Source of the DNA: Ophiura sarsii | Taxonomy: Eukaryota > Echinodermata > Ophiuroidea > Amphilepidida > Ophiuridae | DNA length: 64,000 nucleotides | NCBI GenBank assembly: GCA_035610835.1 | Contig: CM069448.1 | Location: forward strand, 6,139,607-6,203,606 | Reading direction: 5' to 3' | Part shown: piece after piece, positions 23,991 to 35,330 of the stretch | How positions within the stretch are numbered: position 1 is the first letter of the stretch | How the letters are laid out: each line of letters opens with the position of its first letter | The notes under the pieces: generated by a model | Databases searched by the model: none | Seen by the model: only the letters and a program-made list of their open reading frames with translations | What the model was told of the DNA's origin: nothing | Translations under genes and position numbers: made by a program

Positions 23991-24385
23991 AGGGGGAACT
24001 AGGTAGAGGAATCGTGTTCAACGGTGTTTATGCTTGAATGGATCCCGATAGAGAATAATCTACGTTATGCTTAATAGTGTTGTTTGCTTTCAGTTGATTC
24101 GTGTCAAAGAAATCGATATCGTGTTCGACAGTTATTATTTATGTATGAAGGTGATCCCGATAGAAGAAAATTTACGTTATGTTCAACAGTGTGCATGCTT
24201 TCAGACCGTGCTTATGTTTAAAGGTGTTCCCGATAGTGGAAAATCTACGTTATTCTCAATAGTGTGTTATTGCTTTAAGTATATCGCGTTCAACAGTGTT
24301 TATATATGTTTAAAGGTGATCCCGGTAAAAGAAAATCTACGTTATGCTCAACAGTTTTCATTCTTTAAGAGTCACTTCAGGTAAA
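23990..24385 (+). repeat. Degenerate tandem repeat (GATCCCGATAG...CTACGTTATGCTCAA family)
   Basis: Units of roughly 70-110 bp repeat ggtgatcccgatag, aaaatctacgttatg and ctcaacagtgtttat. A diverged array of the same unit lies at 54720-55035. The repeats keep a frame open at 24067-24384 (KVIPIEENLRYVQQ, KVIPVKENLRYAQQ), which reflects the repeat rather than a gene. Confidence 0.8.
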
Positions 24386-24439
24386 TATTGAGTAGTGTTG
24401 GCAAAGGTCTCCAAATTTTATTTTTTGTTTCCTTTAGTA

Positions 24440-25320
24440 CTTTGGTAGCATTTTAGAAAACGAGTTTGTTGATCTTTTACTCGTTGCCATGTCAACAGCC
24501 AGATTTAAATTTTAGGCATTTTTTGGACAATATAAGTTAAAAATAGTGGAAATTTACCGCACATTCGTTATCTTATTGCAGCAATATACAAGATTTTTGT
24601 TCTTCCAAAATTAGCTATTACCTGATAAAGACACATCTTTATACTTAAGACACAAATGAAGAGAAAAAAAATTAAAACAATTTAATGTATTTTCTGACCT
24701 GGCAAAACTGCTAGTTTTGACATATTAAGAAAATTGATATTTTAACCCATCGTTGCATCTGGTAAAAACTACTTGTCAGGGCACTCATGATATTGTTTTC
24801 ATAGGAAGAAGGAGAGATGACTTTACCTCACTCATATCTGATAGAAACAGCTTGGGGTAGTATATACTTTAACGGCAGTGTTGCCAGATAATGACGCATT
24901 TTGTCGAAAAATTAAATATTTTGTTTGTTACAAATAATGACATGCATTTTGATACTGAAGCCATTTTATTAAGACAAATTATGTTAGTATAATGGCAGAG
25001 GTTCATGGGACTTCACCTCTCCTATATCAATAACCGATAAGTTAGCATGTGGTAATGCAGGACCAAAAAGTTCGCATTATGGCAACATTGCAAAATTCAG
25101 ATGATTTGTATAATGAAGCAATTTTCTTACAAATAATAATATTTTGCATTATACTGAAAGTACAAAAGACTTTAGCCACACTAATAACTAAAGAGAAAAG
25201 CCTGGGGTGTTATTTACAACATCAGCAATGTTGCCAGATATTAGCATTGTTACCAGAAAATAGCAAATTTTGTGAATATTTTCTTTCTTTTTTACCAAGT
25301 TAAAAACAAGCACGTATAGA
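24440..25320 (+). repeat. Family D, copy D1
   Basis: Contains monomers built on cagtgttgccaga(a/t)aatg and cattttg, with cttggggtagtatatac before the second. Its left half (24464-24900) is the inverted match of 30770-31215, and its right half (24800-25320) is the inverted match of 27240-27720. Examples are ctcgttgccatgtcaacagc/cgttgccatggcaacag and gacatgcattttgatactga matched at 27648. No coding capacity was recognised. Confidence 0.82.
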
Positions 25321-25432
25321 CTATCGAGATGTAATTCATATTTGGTGAGAAAACTTTTATAAATATATTATGAAGTCATTGTTGTACTCTACGTACTTGT
25401 ACAAATGTACTTGTTTATAATAAATAATAAAT

Positions 25433-25759
25433 AATAATAATAAGCATGTATATAGCGCTCTACAAAGAACACAGCGCTTAACAATATGAAACAGCAATAT
25501 ATACAATAAATATACAAATAACAATATATACACAAGTCATGCAAAGAAAAAAACTCAGAACTTTGGAAACAAATGAGTTTTTAACCGGCGTTTGAAGATA
25601 CAGATGGACGGCGCCTCTCTGATGCTGACCGGGAGCTGATTCCAAAGTCGGGGGCCACATACACGAAAGGAATTATCACCAGCTTGACACTTAGATCGAG
25701 GAACAAATAGCCTGGTAGCATCAGAAGAGGAGCGAAGTCGGGGTTTATACTCAAAACAT
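25433..25759 (-). pseudogene. CR1/L2-type LINE 3' end (C-terminal peptide plus 3' UTR)
   Basis: On the minus strand a frame from about 25759 to the stop at 25555-25557 reads KPRLRSSSDATRLFVPRSK, then DNSFRVCGPRLWNQLPVSIR, then SICIFKRRLKTHLF. This is the classic C-terminus of CR1/L2-clade retrotransposon ORF2 (RxSSD...VPRSK...RLWNxLPxxIR...FKxxLKTHLF). About 70 residues remain, so the copy is strongly 5' truncated. The 3' UTR ends in ttaagcgctgtg...gagcgctatata and a TTATT-rich tail, linking it with the tails at 19530 and 46577. The stretch is intact in frame but too short to function. Confidence 0.88.
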
Positions 25760-25799
25760 CACTGTGATTGACCTTGGGTGTAAACAGGGTTGACTCCAC

Positions 25800-26589
25800 T
25801 CACGCAATACTTGTTTGCAGAGTTCTGCTAAGCACAGGACTACATGTACATGCCATGTGGTGGATATGATTATACACATAATGCAATATGGCTTGTTCAT
25901 TTCATTTTATTACTGGTTCGAAATGTTGATCCCATCCAAGATTTACAAGGGATGTGGATACATTTGTACAAATGACCACATGTGACAGGAACATAAAGTC
26001 AAATTTAGAGGCTTTAGGTTTCATCGCATTTATTACATCGGAAGCTACATTAATTTTAGCTCGTGTTGGAATTTTTTAGCACAATTGCATTGTTTAAGCA
26101 TACGGGTCCTAAATGATAAATGACATGATCTGGATGTTTACCTCTCTAATGTGATAAACGCAAAAAGTCTATGTATAAAGCAAAACTCTTAGAACTTGTA
26201 CAAGAATGCTTTTGTAAAATTAAATGCAACAATTCAAAATTTCTTACAGAATCATTCCAAATGTCTCATAATACATCCAATGTCAAAAACAAAAGATACT
26301 CTTTGAAAAGGGTTGTTTGATGTGTAATTGTTTCATTGGTCAATTACTTTTTCAGGAATGAAAAAGATACACTTGTTTATACTTAGTTGGTTACTATGAT
26401 ATTTATAGTAAAGATGGACAACTATTCACTAGAAACATTGTCATCATGTCATCTTCTTGTAATATGCTTGAAATTAGTTGCATATATTTAGATTGTAATA
26501 ATGTATAATAGTGCATGAAGATGAGTAAATTGTGACTGAGCCCATATAGCCTATGTTAAAATGTGACCAGTTGCATCATAAGGGCGGAC
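25800..26589. other. No recognisable feature
   Basis: AT-rich spacer between the inverted D copies. No homology was assigned. Confidence 0.4.
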
Positions 26590-27720
26590 TTTGAAAGTAA
26601 AATCAAATTTGAGATAATGTGTTTCTTTTACAGATCATTTCAAAGGCTTTGATTATTACTTGTCATATTAGTTTCTGTATTCCCAAGCCTAAGTTCATCC
26701 ATTTCTTTTAATGCAACTTGTCGCAAACTCTTGTTAATATGATAAATCACATTTTGCATGTTGAATGAGCCAACTTATGAGAAACAACAAAATAAAGGGT
26801 AAAGATGCAAGTTATTGCTTAAACTTGGTAGTGCTTTAATTCTGCCAAAGTGCAAAGTTTTTTAGGCGTTGACTGCTACCAGATGTGAGCAGATTGTAAT
26901 ATCTACTGTAACTTAGAGACAGAAATAAATCTGAAGAAATTTGCTTCAGTATAAATATTTCATATCACAGTTTGAATGTTTGATTTTGTTATTAAAATGT
27001 GACATTTTCTGGCAACGCTACTTTCAAAAATGAGCAATGCCTCACAGTTTTCTAAATCATTCATCAGAATCCCCTTTTCCTTTATGTAAATAAATTACTA
27101 ATTATGTTAAGAACTTTGGTTCACTCTTCAAAATTCATGTATTTTATAACAAACACATATTTTACCAAAATGCATCATTTTCTGGCACCAGTGTCTTTAA
27201 TGTAATAAGTATACCCCACGCTGTTGTTATCAAATATTAGTGAGGGAAAGTAGTCTATCCTTTGGTTCATAATAGTTCATAAAAATGTTTTCTCAACCAA
27301 TGTTAATTAGGCCTACATCTCAAGAAATCAATGTTTGTAAATTAACAACAGTCAATAATATTAATATTGTACTTTATACCAAAATGTGCTATTTTCTGGC
27401 ATAACTGTTGATGTTGTAAGCAATTCTCTTCAGATATGAGTGTGGCTAACTCTCTTCTTCGTTCAGTATAACGTAGGATATGATTAATTGAAAGGAAATT
27501 GCTTCAATATACGAAATAAAATTATCTGAATATAGCAATGTTGCCGAACTGTGAATTTTCTGGCAACAAGCAACAAACTTATCGGGTATTTATGGAAGTC
27601 CCTTGAACATCTATCATATACTAAATGTAATTTGTCTTAATAAAATGGCTTCAGTATCAAAATGCATGTCATTATTTGTAACAAACGAAATATTGTATTT
27701 GTTCAAATATTAAAATAATT
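26590..27720 (-). repeat. Family D, copy D2 (inverted, expanded)
   Basis: The minus strand carries successive (t)gccagaaaatg monomers; on the plus strand, ttttctggca occurs near 27007, 27175, 27390 and 27555, spacing about 165-215 bp. Between them are ctcatatctga and the word seen as taccccacgctgttgttatc. It is inverted relative to D1, so D1 and D2 form a large imperfect inverted repeat around a 1.3-kb spacer. Confidence 0.78.
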
Positions 27721-28227
27721 ATTTTGCCTGTCTAACATAATTCTGAGTTGTTCAAGCACCAGGGTTGCCAATGCTTTCCCCCTGGCTTTTCAGACGGCCT
27801 TTGTCTTATTCCTTTGGACCACTCCAAAGTTCGGATTTGCAGACCCTCGCTTTTTTGCTTTGTTGTTCAGCTGGGCGTATCGGGCTCAACACAGCCCTAT
27901 TTCCATGGGCCTCATTTGTAGGTCATATTGTTTTCTGCGATCATACCAGAAGGGTTAGAGAACAATTCCCCACCATCCCACCCTTATTACAAGTGGTTGG
28001 TGTAAGACCTTTGGTTTCACTGTTTGTTTTAATACCCGTCTGGGTTAGCAGTTTGCTATACACCTTTTTGATTACCCGGGTCACATCATCATTCTTTTTT
28101 GTCCATTTCACATTTGCTTTTTCGAGAACAATATACATTTGACAACATTTATTAATGACCTCTACCTTAATTCTCTGGGAGAGGGGTTTGGATTCGCGTT
28201 CCCGCTTCCCAGGCTTTGTTAATAATA
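27721..28227. other. Unrecognised, GC-richer stretch
   Basis: Open for 125 codons on the plus strand (27765-28142) and 65 on the minus, but neither product resembles a known family. No splice or promoter evidence was seen. Confidence 0.4.
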
Positions 28228-28555
28228 AGGTTAGCCTCGTATGTTAAAATTAGGTTCCCATAGAGCTAGAAATCTAGGGAGAAATTGGGACGAAGGGTTA
28301 GTCCGCCGCCCAGGTTCTATCTTGTCCAATAGGCTCAGAAATGTTGATTATGAATACCATTGCGGTGTGAAAAATACTTTAATTAAATTTGATGTCAATC
28401 AATGAAGTTTACAATTGTTCAGTCAATGTTAGCCTCGTATGACAAATGTGTGTTCCCATAGAGCCATACTCTAGGGAGAAAATTGGGACGAGGGGTTATT
28501 CCGCCGCTCAGGATCTATTTGTTGTCCAATAGGCTCAGAAATGTTTATTATCAAC
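28228..28555 (+). repeat. Two diverged tandem copies, about 200-bp period
   Basis: gttagcctcgtatg, gttcccatagagc, tctagggagaaa, ttgggacga and tccaataggctcagaaatgt recur in order at 28229-28345 and 28429-28545. Confidence 0.85.
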
Positions 28556-28785
28556 AATTGAAATGAACGACCAAATATGGTCGGGTTTTCACAACACCCA
28601 ATTCTATGTGTCGCTAAGGACTTTATTATAGACACAATAGACTGGTGTGTGGAATTGTCAAAATCTTGAAGTACATTAATGTGCTAATATGTGTCACTAC
28701 AAAATTTAAATCTATGGACACATTTGAGTTAGCTTATCGTCTAATTATACTTATTATAAAAATGTCATGAATTACATTTGAAATA

Positions 28786-28935
28786 CGAATCTCACTTCAA
28801 GACTTCTTCTTTTGGAAAGGTCATAATTTTCAAATTCTTGACAGTGTTATATTTTCATCATGAATGAACAAGGAATCTATCTTTTTCGTTGGTTTTTTTA
28901 TATATATTTTTTTTAAATGAAACAAAATTTAATCA
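28786..28935 (+). repeat. SINE body, 5'-truncated copy
   Basis: cgaatctcacttcaagactt (continuing cttcttttggaaag) and downstream caaattctt...gaatctatctttt match the reverse complement of 29612-29817 in order. The tRNA-derived head is missing beyond the end of the B box. Confidence 0.75.
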
Positions 28936-29611
28936 AACTGGACACGCAAGCCATGGCCAGTCAATAACGTTTTGACTGTTTGCCTGTTGTCCTCATTGAT
29001 TCGAAACGCGATATTACACGTTTGTGCCATACCTATTCTTAGAGAAACACAAAGCACAAAACAAATAAAACAAAACTGAGTGGAAATAATAAAAGAAATC
29101 ACGCGAAGGACTTATTTACGGCACCATCCATCTTTTTAAGTCTGTTTAAGTTTTTCGGAACTATAATACACACGTTTGACGGATTGCCTTTAAATTGCAC
29201 GCCTAATGAACATGTCATAGTTTGAGCAGCTCACGTGGTATTGAAGGTCATGCATTACATTCATGTAAATGGTAGTATAGTGGCCACGTGTTATTGATTT
29301 ATAACGGATTAGTTTTAGAATTACGAAACTGTGTCTATATCACTAAAGAAGTCCTCTGCCCCAAATTCGATAGACATGCTACATGTGAACCATATACATG
29401 TACATGTACATGTATGTGTCTCTATAAACTCAATCAGGAATTGTCATCTAGAACCAACAATGGCCAACTACTCACAAAAACCACAACTTAACAAAAGACC
29501 ATAAGTAGCAGAACTGAAAAGCAGTGAATTGTAATCAACGTATTGTCTCATTGTACTCCATCCATGCATGTCTTCACAAAAATACTAAGTCGTTGAGGTT
29601 GATTTAAATGT
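28936..29611. other. No recognisable feature
   Basis: Only a small tacatg microsatellite at about 29394-29414. Confidence 0.4.
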
Positions 29612-29892
29612 TTGTACTATTTATAAACGATTGTGATAACATTAAAATTAAAATAAAAAATAGTAGAAAGAGAGGGGAAAAAAAGGGAAAACCCACATTA
29701 AAGACAAAGATAGATTCACTATTTATTCATGGTAAAAACAAAGTTAAGAATTTGATATACACCGTAAATATTTATAAACTTTCCAAAAGAAGAAGTCTTG
29801 AAGTGAGATTCGAACCAGGAATTGTCATCTGGAACCCGCGATCACAATTGCCCTAACTGCCGGCTTAACCAATTGATCTAAACGAGACTGCT
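29612..29892 (-). repeat. tRNA-derived SINE, near full length
   Basis: The minus-strand head at 29892-29803 has an A box (GATCAATTGGTTAAGCC, reverse complement of 29864-29880) and a B box (GGTTCGAATC, reverse of 29808-29817), the two internal Pol III promoter parts. A body of about 190 bp follows and ends in a T/A-rich tail. The spacing and extra bases between the boxes exclude a working tRNA. A second copy of the body is at 28786-28935 in the opposite orientation. Confidence 0.75.
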
Positions 29893-30389
29893 GTGTCAGA
29901 TACTGTTTTATAACTACATGTATGATTGATGGGTCGGTATAAATGGACGGCCCTCTATCTTATTGGAAATAAATTGATTTAATAGCCATCCATTCATTCA
30001 CCTATTCATTCATTGTGAGACCAGGATTATAGTGGTTTGCATAGTTACTTTCATTTTGTTGCTTAACTTGATCTACCAACCTAATATGCATCATCATAAT
30101 TTGCCCTTAAATCATGATGAAGGAAACGTTTAAGATTACTGTGTGAAACATTTAAAATAAGCCAATGAATACATTTTGCTGTGGTTAATTTGTAGTATAA
30201 ATGTGTTTTAGCTTATAAAAAGGTTGGACTATTAAAGATCATTACTTTATACAATCAAATTAATTATGCGCTTGTTTTTTGAAAAATAACAATAAAGCTA
30301 GTATAATTGAGTAATCATTTTACATTCAAGTTTGCATTAATTTCTATATCACTTGGATTTCAAAAGAAATTGCAAAAGGTGTAGTTGAG
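29893..30389. other. No recognisable feature
   Basis: AT-rich with a few attcattca words. Nothing assigned. Confidence 0.4.
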
Positions 30390-30467
30390 AATTGATCCAC
30401 CAACCTCGTGATACTGAAGTTGACGCTTTACCGGGCGCTTTACCAATTGAGCAATTCGTCTGTCCAT
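30390..30467 (-). pseudogene. tRNA-derived sequence, SINE head remnant
   Basis: The minus strand shows TTGCTCAATTGGTAAAGCG as an A box and a decayed GTTGGTGGATCAA in the B-box position. The interior is an imperfect repetition of ggtaaagcg. Not a functional tRNA. Confidence 0.5.
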
Positions 30468-30769
30468 GAAATTATTTAGAGAGTAATACAACTTTATAGT
30501 ATTGAATATCGAATACACTAAACAAATTCGTGCTAATTTCTCTAGATCAAAAGAGGGCGCTCATACCTTTTTATCTATTCTCTGCTTATTAACTATTAGT
30601 CAATGGGTGCTTATAGATGAAGTTTAACGGTATAAGATTGAATGTGCATACCTTTGTCAGGAGTGAGGTTTGGTTTAGTGATGATATTATTAAATGCACT
30701 TCTGGTATGTGCTGCAGATTACTCTCCACATGATTCTTTGCGTTTGTGTCTTTATCTTGTAACCCTGGT

Positions 30770-31215
30770 GTCTGGCAACAAGCGACATTATACTGCCATA
30801 AAAGTGTATAATACCCCAAGCTGTTTTGTCAGATATGAGTGGGGTAAAGTCATCTCTCCCTCCTCCTATGAGGTCAATATCCTGAGTACCCTGGCAAATA
30901 TTTTTTATGAGATGAAAAGATGGGCTAAAATTTAAACCTTTTAATATGTCAAAACTAGCAGTTTTGCCAAGTCAAAAAAACCATTAAAACTGTTGTTAAA
31001 AAATTGAAAAACATTTTGGCATAATTCTGTTATACCCTACACACCTACATCGGTAGTATGCGTCGTTCTTAAAATTCATGCACTATGAATACCTCTGTGA
31101 AGGGTATAACAGAATTACTCCAACATTTTTTATCTTAAGTATAAAGATCGGTCTTTATCATGTCAAATCTAAAATGGGCTGTTGCCATGGCAACGAGTAA
31201 AAGATTAACAAACTA
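30770..31215 (-). repeat. Family D, copy D3
   Basis: Inverted match of 24464-24900. Shared words are ataccccaagctgttttgtc, atgtcaaaactagcagtttt, ttaagtataaagat and cgttgccatggcaac. The stretch tcgttaatctt at the right corresponds to the left limit of D1. Confidence 0.8.
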
Positions 31216-31233
31216 ATCTAGTTGTATTAATAT

Positions 31234-31312
31234 GTACGCGATAAAAATCTCATCGGGGCCTGATAAAAAACTCATCGGGGCCCGGAACATTCTCGCAATT
31301 TTTATCGCGTAC
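31234..31312. repeat. Inverted repeat enclosing a 22-bp direct repeat
   Basis: gtacgcgataaaaat (31234-31248) is exactly complementary to atttttatcgcgtac (31298-31312). Between them gataaaaa(a/t)ctcatcgggg is tandemly duplicated (31240-31261, 31262-31283). This overlaps the 3' end of the recombinase frame, so it may be an element terminus. Confidence 0.85.
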
Positions 31313-31579
31313 AAATGGAACTGCTCCCTTAGTGCGAGAGGTGTGAGAAAGATCGAGATAAGTTATGTACGCATCGAAACGCCAATCGCCCAAGATGCGC
31401 ACGAGATCCGCGGAAAGACCGCATTCGAGTGACCATGAGGCCCCGCCGCGACGAAAACTGTGTACAGCGTAATGTGTAGGATGTTTTCCCAACATAGATA
31501 GTAACTGTCGGAAACACAAACATGGCTGACGAGAAGGATTGATACAGAAATCCGTTGCGTAATAGAATGCTGGACCGGC
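31250..31579 (-). pseudogene. Tyrosine recombinase C-terminal fragment (DIRS/Crypton type)
   Basis: The minus-strand open stretch from 31579 reads AGPAFYYATDFC, then FRQLLSMLGKHPTHYAVHSF, then RRGGASWSLECGLSADLVRI, then LGDWRFDAYITYLDLSH, ending at 31250. HSFRRG supplies the His-x-x-Arg pair, GDW the usual His/Trp position, and the Tyr in DAYITYL the candidate nucleophile, all features of YR retrotransposon and Crypton recombinases. The first catalytic Arg and the N-terminal half are not found; a stop codon precedes the Ala. There is no RT or RNase H nearby, so DIRS and Crypton cannot be separated. It is a truncated, presumably inactive relic. Confidence 0.85.
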
Positions 31580-32230
31580 TTACGTGTTGTGTTTGTGCAT
31601 GTTTGTGACGGCTGATGAGGTTTAGAATGAGTTAGGATTCCTGTAATTTCGAAGACCACAGATTTTCAAAACGTGAATTATCAACATTTTACGCCATAAA
31701 TTTGGTCACAAAACGTGTTTAATACTATACATTTTACCGTTCTGCAGATGTTATTGACCCTCCTTTAAAACTCTACATGATTTTTAACACGTTTCTCAGT
31801 TTTTGAGATGCCCAAATAGACCATTTTCCGAAGGTATTTCTAGCAAATATTGCAATTACTGGACTTGATTGTTTTCTTGCGTACAACAAAATCTGACATG
31901 CAGCGTGACCTCTCTGCTGGCTGGCTATTGGTGAAAATGACATAAAATTAGAGAATTCACCATTCGTAGAACTCGGATCATTCACGCATCGGAGAGAGAA
32001 AATACTGAACCTCAACGCTATAAGTTTTCGTGGAGAATGGCTCAACAGAAGAAAAACAGTAGCCGTTTTATTTTTCAGGTGATTTTTTGATAGTCTTTAT
32101 CAGATTTGTTATACCACGCGTTAAACTTCATCGATTTTGGTACGCTCACTAAAACGTCTAATAGTTTTATTAGTAATAGCATTTAATCGATTTTAAATAC
32201 TTAGATTATAATCTTGCGCTGCTCTGGCAG
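31580..32230. other. No recognisable feature
   Basis: This should hold the upstream part of the recombinase if it survived, but no further blocks could be read in any minus-strand frame. Confidence 0.4.
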
Positions 32231-32291
32231 TTGCCTCGATAGCTCACTCGTTAAGAGCGGTGTGTCTGCAAGTTCGAACCGGCATGATCCG
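32231..32291 (+). pseudogene. tRNA-like SINE head with internal deletion
   Basis: GCCTCGATAGCTCACTCGTTAAGAGCG acts as an acceptor/D-arm (A box) and AGTTCGAACC as a B box, but only about 11 bases separate the two arms, so the anticodon arm is missing. Confidence 0.55.
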
Positions 32292-33321
32292 GCATTTAAA
32301 TAAATGAACCAACCAGAACAAGTCAAACGGGGGCGTCTTGGAAATAATTCCTCTCTAAGGGATGTGTACTTGAGGAATGTTTTGAGCGTTTGCAGACCTT
32401 TCTATTGGATAAACGGGGTCTTTTCTATACCCACTTACGTAGTTCACGCTGCGTTAAGTCAAGTGGTTCGGGGTAATGCTACCTGCTTTCAAATTCACTG
32501 GGGAGGTCAGTGTCGTTTTCAGATTGCTGTCGAGCGCATCGCTCTCAAATTCACCCGCTAGGTAGATAGTTCTAGTTTAGGGGGTTATTTCGTTCTTAAG
32601 TGCTTGTATTATTGATGTGACTTAATTAATACATTTCTCCCCTGATGACCAAAGTACTTGTTAGTTCTTTTCTCGACTTCCCTCTGTTTGCTGAGTCAGT
32701 TTAAATTGTATCATAATAAACTTTTTTTGATTTATATACGGCATAAGATACTAATTCAATTCAAATATTTGGAAATTTAAATTTAAATCCATCCGCCTAT
32801 AACTTTTTCCAAAGATATATCAAAGTTATATTCCATCGTCAAATCCCGTTTATATTTTGAAATATAATCCAAAAAGTTTGGGTATAGTTACATTTTACAA
32901 AAAAGTGATCATAAATACCTATTGCAATAACAATTGCATTACACATTTTTGAGTCACTTGGTTGCCACTTACATACATTCTGTTTAGAGCAAATAAGATT
33001 TCCCATGAGATTATATTAACTATTCTGTTTCTAATTTTGAAAGAAATATTGCGCTCCAATCATTTCTAATTATATTTTGCTATGTCCCTTATTAGCCATA
33101 CATACTCGTTTTGCAAAGTGTTTCCATACCTAGCCCCTGTATGAGAATTTTTTTCTGTGGTAAAACATTTTTCCTTGTTTAACGTTTACCACAAAATGGC
33201 TTTTGCATATTATTCAAGCAATCCCTGCTAGGCAAGTGTACAATAAAAGGTTCAAAATAACAAACATAACACTTGAATAATGAACAAACTAACATGACCT
33301 GTTCAAATAATAGAAGTTCAG

Positions 33322-33324
<3 letters not shown>
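32292..33324. other. No recognisable feature
   Basis: May include the body of the preceding SINE. The 85-codon frame at 32304-32561 has no family resemblance. Confidence 0.4.

Positions 33325-33359
<35 letters not shown>
33325..33359 (+). repeat. (AT)n microsatellite
   Basis: Uninterrupted AT dinucleotide run of about 34 bases. Confidence 0.97.
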
Positions 33360-33361
<2 letters not shown>

Positions 33362-33504
33362 ACATTGCATGACACGTGCATCAAAATGTTGAGTTAACAT
33401 TTATAATTTGACAGCCCAAGCTGCTTGTCTAGGAAGGTGTCATTTAAATAGAGAATATTGAGATGTTATACTGTCTGTAACAAAGCAAGTTTCCATTTTA
33501 AAAC

Positions 33505-34140
33505 TAGATATTGAGATGCCGTGTCGCCTTAAATTCAATCATTCAATATTTCGATATACAAAGTCGATAACACCTCAGTAAAAATACCAAGACAATGAGT
33601 TATTATGCATCTTAAAGTAAATAATATCGGCAAAATGTTCACGTTGGAGATCCTTTGTCGTCCAAACTTTCAAAACCCAGTTTAATCGCTAACCGCTGTC
33701 CTTCTGAGCAAACCTATACATTCAGTATTGTATCCGCAAGGGCCATATCCTGTTTTCCGGTGGCCCACATCACCGAAGCACAAATAAACGGCCATTTTGC
33801 CCAAGAATGAATGGAGCTGAGCTAGCATCCAGCTTTATTATGCCGCACACATGATCTGTAAATCATTCCAATTCAAGATGCAATAAGCAGCAAGACAAAC
33901 ACTAAATATGCAGCAAAGTCAAGTCAATTTGGCTATTCATATAGATTCTAATTCAATAAATTAAAAGTGCCGTTGCAGAATGAACTGATTACATGTGGCT
34001 TCTGTCAACACGATTTCTCTAAATAATCTAGCTATTGTGGCTTTGTTTTACGAGCTTTCGAAAATAGAGAGTACTAAAATACACAGTTATAAATGGAATT
34101 GGCATAACCCAATTTTGTAATGAAGAATAATTAGTATGTT
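33505..34140 (+). repeat. Family C repeat, copy C2
   Basis: Collinear with 58433-59060. Shared words are gatattgagatgcc, caaa(a)tgttcacgttggaga, gtaaatcat, gcagcaa and tggaattggcataacccaat. The last third also matches 23240-23442. Downstream the copy is interrupted by family G and resumes as family F at about 35915, whereas at 58.4 kb C and F are contiguous. Confidence 0.8.
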
Positions 34141-34299
34141 TGAACTCTTTTGGTCTAATTTAAGATTCTACGATAAAACAAGTTTGAACTATTTTGTGGA
34201 TTTTCACTCTCGCTAAGTAATAGCAGGTCTTATAGGATACAAGAGTTAAATGAGTGTATTCAGTGCTCTATAAAGGTGTCTAATACAAAGAAGACTAGA

Positions 34300-35300
34300 T
34301 CTTGCTCTGGTCTAAGACCAGGCTACCTTGATTTTTTAAGAGAAAATGACCTGGTCATAATGATTGACTTTTTTCTTGGCTTATCAATGCGAACAAGAAG
34401 AAACAAGTCCGGTTAAAATCAGAGAATGTCTTCAATTTTACCCCTGTATAGGTCAATGACCCCTAGCTAGTGACCCCGTGTGACATGTCACTTTTAATGC
34501 ATGAGCAACCTATATGAACATTGATACGAGGAATCCTTTGACCAATTCTGACAATCATCAGTCATTTCCTTTACGACAAGTAGCATTTTTAGTGAATGGA
34601 GTGAAAATTTACATTTTGACCCCTAGTGACCCCAAACATTTTTCGATTTTAAAAACCAGAGTATTATTTATTGGGATGGTAATCGTGAATATGTTGATCG
34701 ATTATCAAGTACCTGTGTCGTTTCATTAAAATGCAAGAGCGTTTTAAGTGAAGATCACATTTTGACCCGTAGTAACCTTTTCTTGACCTTTGACCCCAAA
34801 CTTATGATTGACTTTTTTCTTGGCTTATCGATGCGCACAAGAAAAAAGTAGTTCGGTCAAAATCAGAGCATGTCTTCAGATATATACCTGTTTAGTTCAA
34901 TGACTTCTAGTGACCCCGTGTGCCATGTCAATTTTAATGGAGGAGCACCCTATGAACAGTGATACGAGGAATCTTTTGACCAATTCTGACAAACATTGAG
35001 TCATTTTCTCTTGGACAAGTAGTATTTTGAGTTAATGGAGTGAACATTTTGACCCCTTTTCTTGACCTTTGACCCCAAACTTATGATTGACCTTTTTTCT
35101 CGGCTTATCAATGCGCACAACAAAAAAGTAGTTCAGTTAAAATCATAGCATGTCTTATGTTTTACACCAGTATAGTTCAATGACCCCTAGTGACCCCGTA
35201 TGGCATGTCACTTTTAATCGCTGAACACCCTATATGTGCATGGACACAGGGAATCTTTTGACCAATTATGAAGGTAATCAGTCGTTTCCTCTGAGACAAG
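34300..35300 (+). repeat. Family G tandem copies 2-4
   Basis: Three successive partial units begin with atgattgacttttttcttgg-like sequence (about 34360, 34805, 35085). Each carries aatgacccctagtgacc, gaccaattctga and a cagtcatttcct-type word. They also hold tgacctttgacccc at 34784 and 35063. The first unit continues left into tctggtctaagaccaggcta, as at the end of block E. Confidence 0.85.
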
Positions 35301-35330
35301 ATGCAGAAGAAGAAGAAGATGAAGAAAGAA

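Noticed and set aside
24067..24384. Open frame containing GVPDSGKST, which fits a Walker A pattern
   Set aside because: The frame is kept open by a degenerate tandem repeat; sister units read IEENLR or VKENLR at the same position, so the P-loop match is coincidence.
27765..28142. 125-codon plus-strand frame with hydrophobic C-terminus
   Set aside because: No recognisable domain, no start context and an overlapping opposite frame. Treated as chance.
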